This document shows, piece by piece, positions 1 through 5,552 of a stretch of 5,552 bases of DNA. Numbering within the stretch: the stretch's first letter is position 1; the number at the start of each line of letters is the position of its first letter. This stretch comes from Chitinophagaceae bacterium. Its GTDB lineage: Bacteria > Bacteroidota > Bacteroidia > Chitinophagales > Chitinophagaceae. The notes below the pieces were generated by a model. The model searched no databases. It saw only the letters and a list, made by a program, of their open reading frames with translations, and had not been told where the DNA came from. The stretch is from contig CANIMM010000215.1 in the NCBI GenBank assembly GCA_947468255.1, forward strand, positions 1 to 5,552. Reading direction: 5' to 3'. The position numbers and the translations under genes are program-made.

Positions 1-1
1 G

Positions 2-85
2 ATTGAAAAAGGCCAAATGGTTTTTAATAAAAGTAGACAAAGGCTAAGACCCCGACTGGATGAAATGAATCAGATTCCAAAATAA
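2..85 (+). CDS. C-terminal end of an unidentified protein (partial, 5' end outside window)
   Basis: One forward frame is open from the window edge to a TAA at 83-85, giving 27 residues. The tail is basic and polar, containing the run KSRQRLRPRLDEMNQIPK, and looks like a real protein C-terminus rather than random AT-rich translation. The other forward frames stop earlier (TGA at 4-6 in frame 1, TAA at 45-47 in frame 3). I do not recognise the family and assign no function. If real, the gene converges on the lactonase gene, whose stop lies 82 bp further on. The fragment is short enough that a chance open frame cannot be excluded. Confidence 0.45.
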   Translation: MEKGQMVFNKSRQRLRPRLDEMNQIPK

Positions 86-167
86 TAAATGGATGTATTG
101 TTTTCAGAACTACAGTAACTATCCAACTTTATAATTCCACCGCTCAATACCTAATCAGCAAAGCAAA
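86..167. other. Convergent intergenic gap
   Basis: This 82-bp AT-rich stretch separates the 3' ends of the left-edge partial gene and the lactonase gene. Transcription from both sides should end here or nearby. I see no strong GC-rich hairpin followed by a T run on either strand. The only inverted repeat I noticed is GTATTG at 95-100 with CAATAC at 145-150, which is too short and too widely spaced to call a terminator. Confidence 0.5.
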
Positions 168-1298
168 TTAATGGATCCATTTGATGCAAACCGGATTGGG
201 TATGGTTATTCGTTTATTCGTATCTGTTAGTAATCCAGTTTTTTTATTGATCTTAAAAATCACAATGTCATCGCTTTGTTGATTGGCCACTAGTAAGAAA
301 TTGCCGGTTGGGTCAAAGTTGAAATTCCTGGGGGTTTTCCCCATGCAGGACTGTTCGCCTACAAGGGTGAGTTTGCCCGTTAGGGTATCAATTTTAAAAA
401 TGGTAATACTATTGGAGCTGCCACGGTTGCTGCAATACAGAAATTTGCCATCAGTAGAAACGTGGATGTCTGCACTCCCTATCACCCCATTGAAATTGGC
501 TGGCAATGCGCTGATTCTTTGTATGCTTTGGAGCTTGCCAGCATGGTATGCAAAGGCGGCCACCGTTCCCGAAATCTCTTCAATCAGGTATGCAAAGCGA
601 TTGCTAGGGTGAAAGTCAAGATGTCTAGGACCGCTTCCACCAATAGATTGTTCGAATGCAGGATTTGCTGCGCTCAAAACACCTTTGCTTTTATCAAAAG
701 GATAAATCATTACCCGGTCGGTTCCCAAATCGGGCGTAAATAAAAAATCATTATTAGGTGAAAGTATGGCTGAATGAACATGAGGCGCTGCCTGTCTTCC
801 TTTGTTTGGGCCACTACCTGTATCCTGAATGAATTGTTTTATTTCACCCAGCCCCCCATTTTTATTTACCGGAAATAAGGCAGCACTTCCGCTAGAGTAG
901 TTGGCCGCAAACACCCATTTACCAGAATGATCAACGGCAACATAACAAGGATGTTTGCCACCTGAAAACTGTTGGTTGATCAGTTGGAGGGTTCCATTAT
1001 TATTATTAAATGAAAAGGCAGATACGCTCCCACCAATTCCAAATTTTGTACTATCGGCATTCTCTGAAACTGCATATATCATCTTATTATTGGAGGATAC
1101 CGCCAGATAGCTGGGGTTGGCAATTTTAGTGGAACTTACAAAACTATTGTCGCCGGTAGATGAATTAAAATTGTAGACATAGATACCCTCACTTTTTCCA
1201 GACGTGTAGGTGCCAATCAATAAATAGGTTTTACTTTGAGTAAAAGCAATACTGAAGCAACTATTCAGTAGCAATGCAATCAATAATCGTTTTACCAT
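168..1298 (-). CDS. Exported lactonase-family beta-propeller protein (6-phosphogluconolactonase-like)
   Basis: This 376-residue protein matches the seven-bladed beta-propeller lactonase family typified by E. coli YbhE/Pgl. Recognisable blade motifs in order are LIGTYTSG (27-34), NPSYLAVS (61-68), GGKHPCYVAVD (113-123) followed by FAANYSSG (130-137), APHVHSAILSP (171-181) with DLGTDRVMIYPFD (190-202), GSGPRHLDFHP (221-231), SADIHVSTDGKFLYCSNRG (275-293) and TPRNFNFDPTGNFLLVANQ (322-340). The length is normal and no blade seems lost. Residues 1-20 form a signal peptide (MVKR, a hydrophobic core, then probable cleavage before Q21), so the mature protein should be periplasmic or secreted. Family members hydrolyse 6-phosphogluconolactone in the cytoplasm, but an exported protein probably acts on another lactone or sugar derivative; that is inference. 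The ATG at 1296-1298 is chosen because it gives the full signal peptide. The gene lies downstream of purC on the same strand, 170 bp away, with no evident functional link. Confidence 0.9.
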   Translation of the reverse strand: MVKRLLIALLLNSCFSIAFTQSKTYLLIGTYTSGKSEGIYVYNFNSSTGDNSFVSSTKIANPSYLAVSSNNKMIYAVSENADSTKFGIGGSVSAFSFNNNNGTLQLINQQFSGGKHPCYVAVDHSGKWVFAANYSSGSAALFPVNKNGGLGEIKQFIQDTGSGPNKGRQAAPHVHSAILSPNNDFLFTPDLGTDRVMIYPFDKSKGVLSAANPAFEQSIGGSGPRHLDFHPSNRFAYLIEEISGTVAAFAYHAGKLQSIQRISALPANFNGVIGSADIHVSTDGKFLYCSNRGSSNSITIFKIDTLTGKLTLVGEQSCMGKTPRNFNFDPTGNFLLVANQQSDDIVIFKINKKTGLLTDTNKRITIPNPVCIKWIH

Positions 1299-1385
1299 TA
1301 TCTGTTATTTTTATTTTGGGCTGATTGAAGTTTGGTCCTTATCGATCAAGGGGGCAATTCAATTAATTAGGAATTAAAAGTATCG

Positions 1386-1434
1386 CTTTGTTTGTAGTAT
1401 AAGAATTTCAAAACTAGCAGCTATTCAAACAAAG
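1386..1434 (-). terminator. Possible weak hairpin downstream of purC
   Basis: CTTTGTTTG at 1386-1394 and CAAACAAAG at 1426-1434 are perfect 9-bp inverted arms around a 31-nt loop. The loop includes a small palindrome, TAGC-A-GCTA, at 1415-1423. On the minus strand the structure lies 35 bp past the purC stop and is followed by a short T-rich stretch (CTTTTAATT), so it could end or attenuate purC transcription. The arms are AT-rich and the loop is long, so this is a weak terminator candidate. It could equally be an operator for the lactonase gene. Confidence 0.3.
1409..1416 (-). promoter_or_regulatory. Candidate Bacteroidota -7 element for the lactonase gene
   Basis: Read on the minus strand this site is TAGTTTTG, a full match to the Bacteroidota sigma-70-type -7 consensus TAnnTTTG. 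It lies about 110 bp upstream of the lactonase ATG. A TTTG upstream on the same strand (within the inverted-repeat arm 1426-1434) is closer than the usual -33 spacing, so the -33 half is not convincing. An 8-base degenerate match in AT-rich DNA can occur by chance. Confidence 0.3.
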
Positions 1435-1468
1435 AGTAAAAATTTTAAAAAATGCGGCCTAGGTATTT

Positions 1469-2404
1469 TTAAATACGGGGGCTAATCTTTTTCAAAGCGG
1501 TTACTATTTTCTCAAAATTGTCATCTTCACTCAAGTCTTGTGGGATGAATTTTTCTCCAATTACTTTTTCATATAATTCAATGTATCGGTTGCTGATAAC
1601 CGTAATCCATTCATCACTCATTTCAGGTACCACTTGTCCCACCTTACCCATAAAATTGTTTTGGATTAGCCATTCCCTTACAAATTCTTTACTGAGTTGT
1701 TGTTGTTTTTCGCCTGCTGCTTGTCTATGTTCAAAGCCATCGGAGTAAAAGTACCTGGAACTATCGGGGGTATGAATTTCATCCATTAAATAAATCGTGT
1801 CGTCAATTTTTCCAAATTCGTATTTGGTATCTACCAATATTAATCCTTGCTTGGCAGCTAATTGTTTACCTCTTTCAAAAAGTTGTCTGGTATATTGTTC
1901 GATTATTTCATAATCGGCTTCAGAGACAATTTGTTTTTGTAAAATATCTTTCCGGCTGATGTCCTCATCATGTCCTATCTCGGCTTTAGTAGAGGGTGTT
2001 ATAATGGGCGTTTCAAAAAAATCATTTTCTTTCATATTGTTGGGCATGGATACCCCACACAATTCTCTAATACCCGCTTGATAAGTTCTCCAAGCATGTC
2101 CGGTTAAATTTCCCCTAATCACCATTTCAACCTTGAAGGGAATACACTTTTTTCCAATAGCACTGGTGGGTGATGGGGTACTGATTAACCAATTGGGACA
2201 AATATCTGCAGTAGCATTGAGCATAAATGCAGCTATTTGATTTAAAACCTGTCCTTTGTAGGGTATCGGTTTTGGTAAAATAACATCAAAAGCGGAGATA
2301 CGATTGCTCGCTATCATTACAAGCCATTGATTTGCTATATAGTATACATCCCTTACTTTACCACTGTAAAAGCCGGTTTGATCGGGAAATTGGTAGTTTG
2401 CCAT
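1469..2404 (-). CDS. purC: Phosphoribosylaminoimidazole-succinocarboxamide synthase (SAICAR synthetase)
   Basis: This cytoplasmic enzyme of de novo purine synthesis joins CAIR and L-aspartate, using ATP, to make SAICAR. The 311-residue length fits the long form seen in Bacteroidota and yeast Ade1 rather than the roughly 240-residue E. coli form. Motifs in order are GKVRDVY (15-21, nucleotide-binding N-terminal strand), ASNRISAFDVILP (32-44), VEMVIRGNLTGHAWRTY (92-108, the first family signature, with GH where the classical pattern has GS), GHDEDIS (144-150), LVDTKYEFG (190-198, the second family signature, intact) and LMDEIHTPDSSRYF (206-219). All regions expected for catalysis are present and the frame is unbroken. 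The ATG at 2402-2404 places GKVRDVY at the usual distance from the N-terminus. The gene is transcribed divergently from the receptor gene and stands apart from any other purine gene in this window. Confidence 0.97.
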   Translation of the reverse strand: MANYQFPDQTGFYSGKVRDVYYIANQWLVMIASNRISAFDVILPKPIPYKGQVLNQIAAFMLNATADICPNWLISTPSPTSAIGKKCIPFKVEMVIRGNLTGHAWRTYQAGIRELCGVSMPNNMKENDFFETPIITPSTKAEIGHDEDISRKDILQKQIVSEADYEIIEQYTRQLFERGKQLAAKQGLILVDTKYEFGKIDDTIYLMDEIHTPDSSRYFYSDGFEHRQAAGEKQQQLSKEFVREWLIQNNFMGKVGQVVPEMSDEWITVISNRYIELYEKVIGEKFIPQDLSEDDNFEKIVTALKKISPRI

Positions 2405-2540
2405 TTTGCTAAATTACAAGCATCCTGATTATTCACCCAATTAATAACAGATAAGATTTCAACACTCCTTTATAAATATTTTTTTCAAAAAAAATAACAT
2501 TCCTCAATTTGTCATATATTTAACATATAAATACATCTAT
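2405..2540. promoter_or_regulatory. Divergent intergenic region between purC and the TonB receptor gene
   Basis: These 136 bp must hold the promoters of both divergent genes. The stretch is very AT-rich. Its clearest element is T7-C-A8 at 2479-2494, a symmetric tract likely to be rigid or bent that could act on either promoter. No strong Shine-Dalgarno sequence precedes either start, as is usual in Bacteroidota. I see no exact TAnnTTTG in the purC direction. Confidence 0.55.
2504..2511 (+). promoter_or_regulatory. Candidate -7 element for the TonB receptor gene
   Basis: TCAATTTG matches the Bacteroidota -7 consensus TAnnTTTG at every fixed position except the second base. It lies 29 bp before the receptor ATG, which would give a short leader of roughly 20-25 nt. 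The T7-C-A8 tract at 2479-2494 sits where the -33 region would be, though there is no clear TTTG there. This is a one-mismatch match in AT-rich DNA, so confidence is low. Confidence 0.25.
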
Positions 2541-5309
2541 ATGAGAAAAATTCCTTGTTTTGTGATTGCTTTTATTTTGGCAAACATTATTACCTTGGGT
2601 GTCTTCGCCCAAAATGTCATTATTAGTGGCAATGTTGTAAATAGCCTTTCCAAGGAAACAGTTTCAGCCGTTTCTATCACTGTTAAGGGTGGGTCAGTTG
2701 GTACGTTTACCAGCGATAAAGGAAATTTCAAGTTGTCAGTTGCACAGAATTTACCCTTTACTTTATTATTTTCTTCTGTCGGGTTCAAATCGCAGGAAGT
2801 ATTGATTCAAGCTGCTGGGCAGTCTTTGAAGGTGCAATTAGTACCATCGAATGCATTGGGTCAGGAAGTGGTTGTGTCGGCAAGCAAGGTGGCACAAAAG
2901 ATAATGGAATCGCCCATATCTATCGAGCGGGTGAGTTCAGCAAATATTCGAAATTCTGCGGTTTCTTCCTATTATGACATATTGAGTACTTTGAAAGGGG
3001 TAGATTTTACTACTTCCTCTCTTACTTTTAAAACTCCTTCTACCCGCGGTTTCAATGGTAGTGGTAACACTAGGGTAAATCAGATTGTGGATGGTATGGA
3101 TAACCAGGCTCCGGGTCTTAATTTTTCTGCCGGTAGCGTTATAGGTCTTTCTGAACTGGATGTAGATAATATTGAATTATTGCCAGGAGCATCCTCGGCT
3201 TTATATGGACCAGGGGGTATGAACGGTACTATACTGATTAATAGTAAAAATCCTTTTAAATACCAGGGGCTTTCTTTTCAGGCTAAATTAGGAGTTATGA
3301 ATACGGATTCTCGATATCAAGCTCCTTCACCTTATAATAACTGGTCAATTCGCTTGGCGAAGAAGGTTTCTGAGAAATTCGCATTTAAAATTGGGGCAGA
3401 AATTATAGCTGCCAAGGATTGGTTAGGCTATGATAAACGCAATTATGCTCGTGGTGGATCTGCAGCAAAAGTGATTCCTGGAGATAGGGCCACCGATCCT
3501 AATTATGATGGTGTAAACGTGTATGGTGACGAGACTACGGTTGATATCAGGTCTGCCGTTTTAAATACGATCGGTTCTTCTGCTGCTCCTTTTTTGAAGA
3601 ATTTTATCAATAATTTGAATGGAGGTCTTCCAATCAACGTTTCTAGAACAGGATACAATGAAAATGAAATTATTGACCACAATACCTATAATTATAAGCT
3701 GTCTGGCGCACTGCATTACAAAATAACTCCTTCAGTTGAGGCTATTTTGTCTGGGTATTGGGGAACAGCTAATACAGTTTATACCGGAAGTGAGCGCTAT
3801 AGCTTACGGGCTTTAAAGATGGGTCAGTACAAATTAGAACTTAATCATAAGAACTGGATGATTAGAGGGTATACAACCCAAGAGAATTCAGGCGAAAGTT
3901 TTAACGCAACGGTTACAACTCGTTTATTTAATGAAAACTGGAAACCAAGTGGTGGTTCCACTGGATGGTTTTCTCAATATGCTCAATCTTATTTGGGAGC
4001 TCGCTTAAATGGAATGCTTGATATGGATGCCCATACCATGGCAAGAAATTTTGCAGATGGGGGTAGACCCAACCCAGGAAGCCCTGCATTTAATGAGGGT
4101 TTTAATAAAATCAGAAATATACCAATTGGTGCTGGGGGAGGTTTGTTTGTGGATAGAACCAATTTATATATGGTAGAAGGCCAGTATAACTTATCTGAAC
4201 TTACCGGTAAGGTTGCTGATGTATTGGTTGGCGCTAATTATAAAAAATATGCTTTAAATAGCCAAGGAACTCTGTTTGCAGATGGTGGAGGTATTATTGG
4301 TATAGGTGAATTTGGCGGATATGTCCAGGCTTCAAAAAACCTTTTTCAAGAGTTCCTTAAATTATCATTAAGTGGCAGATATGATAAAAATGAAAATTTT
4401 ACAGGGCGTTTCACCCCTAGGGCAACGGCCTTGTTTAGGGTTGCAAAAAATAAAAATCTGCGATTAAGTTTCCAAACTGCCTATCGCTTTCCAAGTACTC
4501 AACAACAATGGATCGACCTGGATGTGGGTTCTAGTACAAGATTGTTGGGGGGCGTTCCATACTTCCAGCAAAAATACAACCTCAATTCCAATACATATCT
4601 GTTGAGTGCTTTGCCATCAGTAACTACTCCTTACCAGGTTACTCCTTTCAAACCAGAGTCTGTGAGAACCTTTGAATTGGGATATAAGGGGCTTGCATGG
4701 GAGGATAAGCTATTAATTGACATTTATGGATATTATGGTCAATATCAGGACTTTTTGTCTCGTACATTGTTGGTACAACCTAAAGCTACTTATACATTGG
4801 CTAGCATGGTTTCTGCAATCGCTTCAAACATTAATGTTAGCAATGTGGCTAATATTTATTCTATTCCCGTTAATGCTCCTTCAAAGGTTAAAACTTATGG
4901 ATTTGGTTTGAGTTTAGATTATAGACTTCCAGCTGGATTTATTATCAATTCTAACGTATCCTCTGATAATCTAAAAGATGTACCAGCTGGTTTTAACGCC
5001 TATTTTAATTCACCAAAATACAGAGCTAATCTTGGTTTTGGAAATTCAGGTTTTGGAAATAAAAAAAGATTTGGATTTAATGTTTCATATCGCTGGCAGG
5101 ATGCTTTCTATTATGAAGCTGAATTTGCAAATGATAATTTACCTGCTATTCATACAGTGGATGCTCAGTTTAGTATTAAGCTTCCTTCAACAAAATCAAT
5201 TATAAAACTAGGCGCCAACAATTTACTAAATCAGTATTATGTAAATGCAGCAGCTAATTCCATTGTAGGTGGATTGTATTATGTTAGTTTCGGATACAAT
5301 GTATTCTAA
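2541..5309 (+). CDS. TonB-dependent outer-membrane receptor with carboxypeptidase-regulatory-like domain
   Basis: This 922-residue protein should import a substrate across the outer membrane using energy from TonB-ExbB-ExbD. Residues 1-23 are a signal peptide with probable cleavage VFA|QN. Residues about 26-101 form a carboxypeptidase-D regulatory-like beta-sandwich (ISGNVVN, GTFTSDKGNFKLSV, FSSVGFKSQEV), typical of Bacteroidota receptors. GQEVVVSASK (107-116) resembles the TonB-box-like EVVVTA segment before the plug. The plug spans about 120-237, with STRGFNGSGNTRVNQIVDGMDN (in 167-188), VDNIELLPGASSALYGPGGMNGT (in 208-230) and ILINSKNP (231-238). The rest is a beta-barrel with RFTPRATALFRV (623-634), AYRFPSTQQQW (647-657), KPESVRTFELGYKG (704-717), LGANNLLNQYY (890-900) and a C-terminal strand ending in the aromatic F922, as expected for BamA-mediated insertion. 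The frame is complete. It lacks a recognisable SusD partner and its substrate is unknown. A fasciclin-like lipoprotein gene follows 38 bp later, suggesting an operon. Confidence 0.93.
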   Translation: MRKIPCFVIAFILANIITLGVFAQNVIISGNVVNSLSKETVSAVSITVKGGSVGTFTSDKGNFKLSVAQNLPFTLLFSSVGFKSQEVLIQAAGQSLKVQLVPSNALGQEVVVSASKVAQKIMESPISIERVSSANIRNSAVSSYYDILSTLKGVDFTTSSLTFKTPSTRGFNGSGNTRVNQIVDGMDNQAPGLNFSAGSVIGLSELDVDNIELLPGASSALYGPGGMNGTILINSKNPFKYQGLSFQAKLGVMNTDSRYQAPSPYNNWSIRLAKKVSEKFAFKIGAEIIAAKDWLGYDKRNYARGGSAAKVIPGDRATDPNYDGVNVYGDETTVDIRSAVLNTIGSSAAPFLKNFINNLNGGLPINVSRTGYNENEIIDHNTYNYKLSGALHYKITPSVEAILSGYWGTANTVYTGSERYSLRALKMGQYKLELNHKNWMIRGYTTQENSGESFNATVTTRLFNENWKPSGGSTGWFSQYAQSYLGARLNGMLDMDAHTMARNFADGGRPNPGSPAFNEGFNKIRNIPIGAGGGLFVDRTNLYMVEGQYNLSELTGKVADVLVGANYKKYALNSQGTLFADGGGIIGIGEFGGYVQASKNLFQEFLKLSLSGRYDKNENFTGRFTPRATALFRVAKNKNLRLSFQTAYRFPSTQQQWIDLDVGSSTRLLGGVPYFQQKYNLNSNTYLLSALPSVTTPYQVTPFKPESVRTFELGYKGLAWEDKLLIDIYGYYGQYQDFLSRTLLVQPKATYTLASMVSAIASNINVSNVANIYSIPVNAPSKVKTYGFGLSLDYRLPAGFIINSNVSSDNLKDVPAGFNAYFNSPKYRANLGFGNSGFGNKKRFGFNVSYRWQDAFYYEAEFANDNLPAIHTVDAQFSIKLPSTKSIIKLGANNLLNQYYVNAAANSIVGGLYYVSFGYNVF

Positions 5310-5315
5310 GGATTC

Positions 5316-5345
5316 TAAAATTTATCATCGTTTTAAAATTTATCA
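5316..5345 (+). repeat. 12-bp direct repeat before the lipoprotein start
   Basis: TAAAATTTATCA occurs exactly at 5316-5327 and again at 5334-5345, an 18-bp period, within the 38-bp spacer between the receptor stop and the lipoprotein ATG. The second copy ends two bases before the ATG, so it forms the translation initiation region. There is no Shine-Dalgarno sequence; the A/T-rich leader is what Bacteroidota ribosomes usually accept. The repeat could be a duplication without function or a binding site. Confidence 0.6.
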
Positions 5346-5347
5346 AA

Positions 5348-5552
5348 ATGAAAATATTTAATAAAATAAAAATGGCAAGTTTAGTGGTACTGTCTACTTG
5401 CCTACTACTTTCAGCCTGTAATAAAGTTCCGCTAGATCCAGAGCCGATAAAGGCTCCCGTACAGGATCAAACAAACACGCTGGCAACATTACTGGATAAT
5501 GCTGAATTTTCATTTTTAAAAGCAGCAGTCGTAAAGGCAGGATTATTACCCA
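5348..5552 (+). CDS. Lipoprotein with the start of a fasciclin-like domain (partial, 3' end outside window)
   Basis: An ATG at 5348 opens a frame that runs through the window edge, giving 68 complete codons. The N-terminus has lysines at 2, 6 and 8, a hydrophobic core (SLVVLSTCLLL) and a lipobox LSAC with the lipidated cysteine at residue 24, so this is a signal-peptidase-II lipoprotein. After a proline-rich linker, residues from about 46 (TLATLLDNAEFSFLKAAVV, then KAGLLP) match the opening helices of fasciclin (FAS1) domains, an adhesion or ligand-binding fold common in Bacteroidota lipoproteins. The domain call rests on about 25 residues and could be wrong. The first ATG is preferred over the one at 5372 because it supplies the positive n-region. 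The gene is 38 bp behind the receptor gene and probably cotranscribed, which suggests a surface or periplasmic partner, by analogy with SusC/SusD. Confidence 0.8.
   Translation, partial: MKIFNKIKMASLVVLSTCLLLSACNKVPLDPEPIKAPVQDQTNTLATLLDNAEFSFLKAAVVKAGLLP

Noticed and set aside
95..150. GTATTG/CAATAC inverted repeat in the convergent gap as a bidirectional terminator
   Set aside because: Six-base AT-rich arms with a 44-nt loop and no adjoining T run are expected by chance.
283..743. Two overlapping forward-strand open frames antisense to the lactonase gene
   Set aside because: They lie wholly within a convincing minus-strand gene, their translations show no domain or signal features, and they are best explained as shadows of its coding pattern.
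1257..1298. Lipoprotein reading of the lactonase N-terminus (LNSC at residues 11-14)
   Set aside because: Asn at the -2 position is unusual for a lipobox and the hydrophobic core would be very short; ordinary signal peptidase I cleavage near T20/Q21 fits better.
1463..1476. GTATTT-TT-AAATAC inverted repeat across the purC stop codon
   Set aside because: The two-base loop cannot form a normal RNA hairpin without opening the stem, and the stem is almost all A-T.
1518..1748. Forward open frame antisense to the 3' part of purC
   Set aside because: The Ser/Leu/Cys-rich translation is low in information and purC is certain on the opposite strand.
2537..2788. Minus-strand open frame over the 5' end of the receptor gene
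   Set aside because: It is antisense to the signal peptide and regulatory-like domain, which are well supported, and its product resembles no family.
4717..5205. Two short forward open frames inside the barrel part of the receptor gene
   Set aside because: They are out of frame within an intact coding region; their hydrophobic translations arise from frame-shifted reading of AT-rich codons.
2541..5309. Calling the receptor SusC/RagA
   Set aside because: The size and regulatory-like domain fit broadly, but I do not see the characteristic SusC/RagA plug signature and no SusD gene follows within the window, so the general receptor name is safer.

Overview
The window looks like chromosomal DNA from a member of the Bacteroidota, most likely near Chitinophagaceae/Sphingobacteriales. 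The evidence is the AT-rich base use, the lack of Shine-Dalgarno sequences before starts, the long eukaryote-like form of PurC, an outer-membrane TonB-dependent receptor with an N-terminal carboxypeptidase-regulatory-like domain, and a fasciclin-type lipoprotein directly after it. The taxon is inferred from these features, not from a database search.

Layout from left to right. Bases 2-85 (+) are probably the last 27 codons of a gene whose body lies outside the window. An 82-bp convergent gap follows. Bases 168-1298 (-) encode an exported lactonase-family seven-bladed beta-propeller protein. A 170-bp spacer (1299-1468) holds a 9-bp inverted repeat and a candidate Bacteroidota -7 promoter element pointing at the lactonase gene. 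Bases 1469-2404 (-) encode PurC (SAICAR synthetase) of de novo purine synthesis. A 136-bp divergent intergenic region (2405-2540) with a striking T7-C-A8 tract serves purC on one side and the receptor gene on the other. Bases 2541-5309 (+) encode a complete 922-residue TonB-dependent receptor. After 38 bp, bases 5348-5552 (+) hold the start of a lipoprotein gene, cut by the window edge, that appears to begin a fasciclin domain.

Functionally there are two units. The minus-strand pair (purC, then the lactonase gene) is co-directional, but the spacer suggests the two may be transcribed separately; there is no obvious pathway link between them. The plus-strand pair looks like a small envelope operon: an outer-membrane import receptor followed by a surface or periplasmic lipoprotein. 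It resembles SusC/SusD gene order, but the partner here is a fasciclin-like protein rather than a recognisable SusD. The substrate of the receptor cannot be read from the sequence.

I see no tRNA, rRNA, CRISPR array, insertion sequence or phage-like gene. Most of the window is ordinary core or envelope genes. The receptor plus fasciclin-lipoprotein pair is the part that most deserves a closer look, and I do not see strong evidence of a wholly new system.
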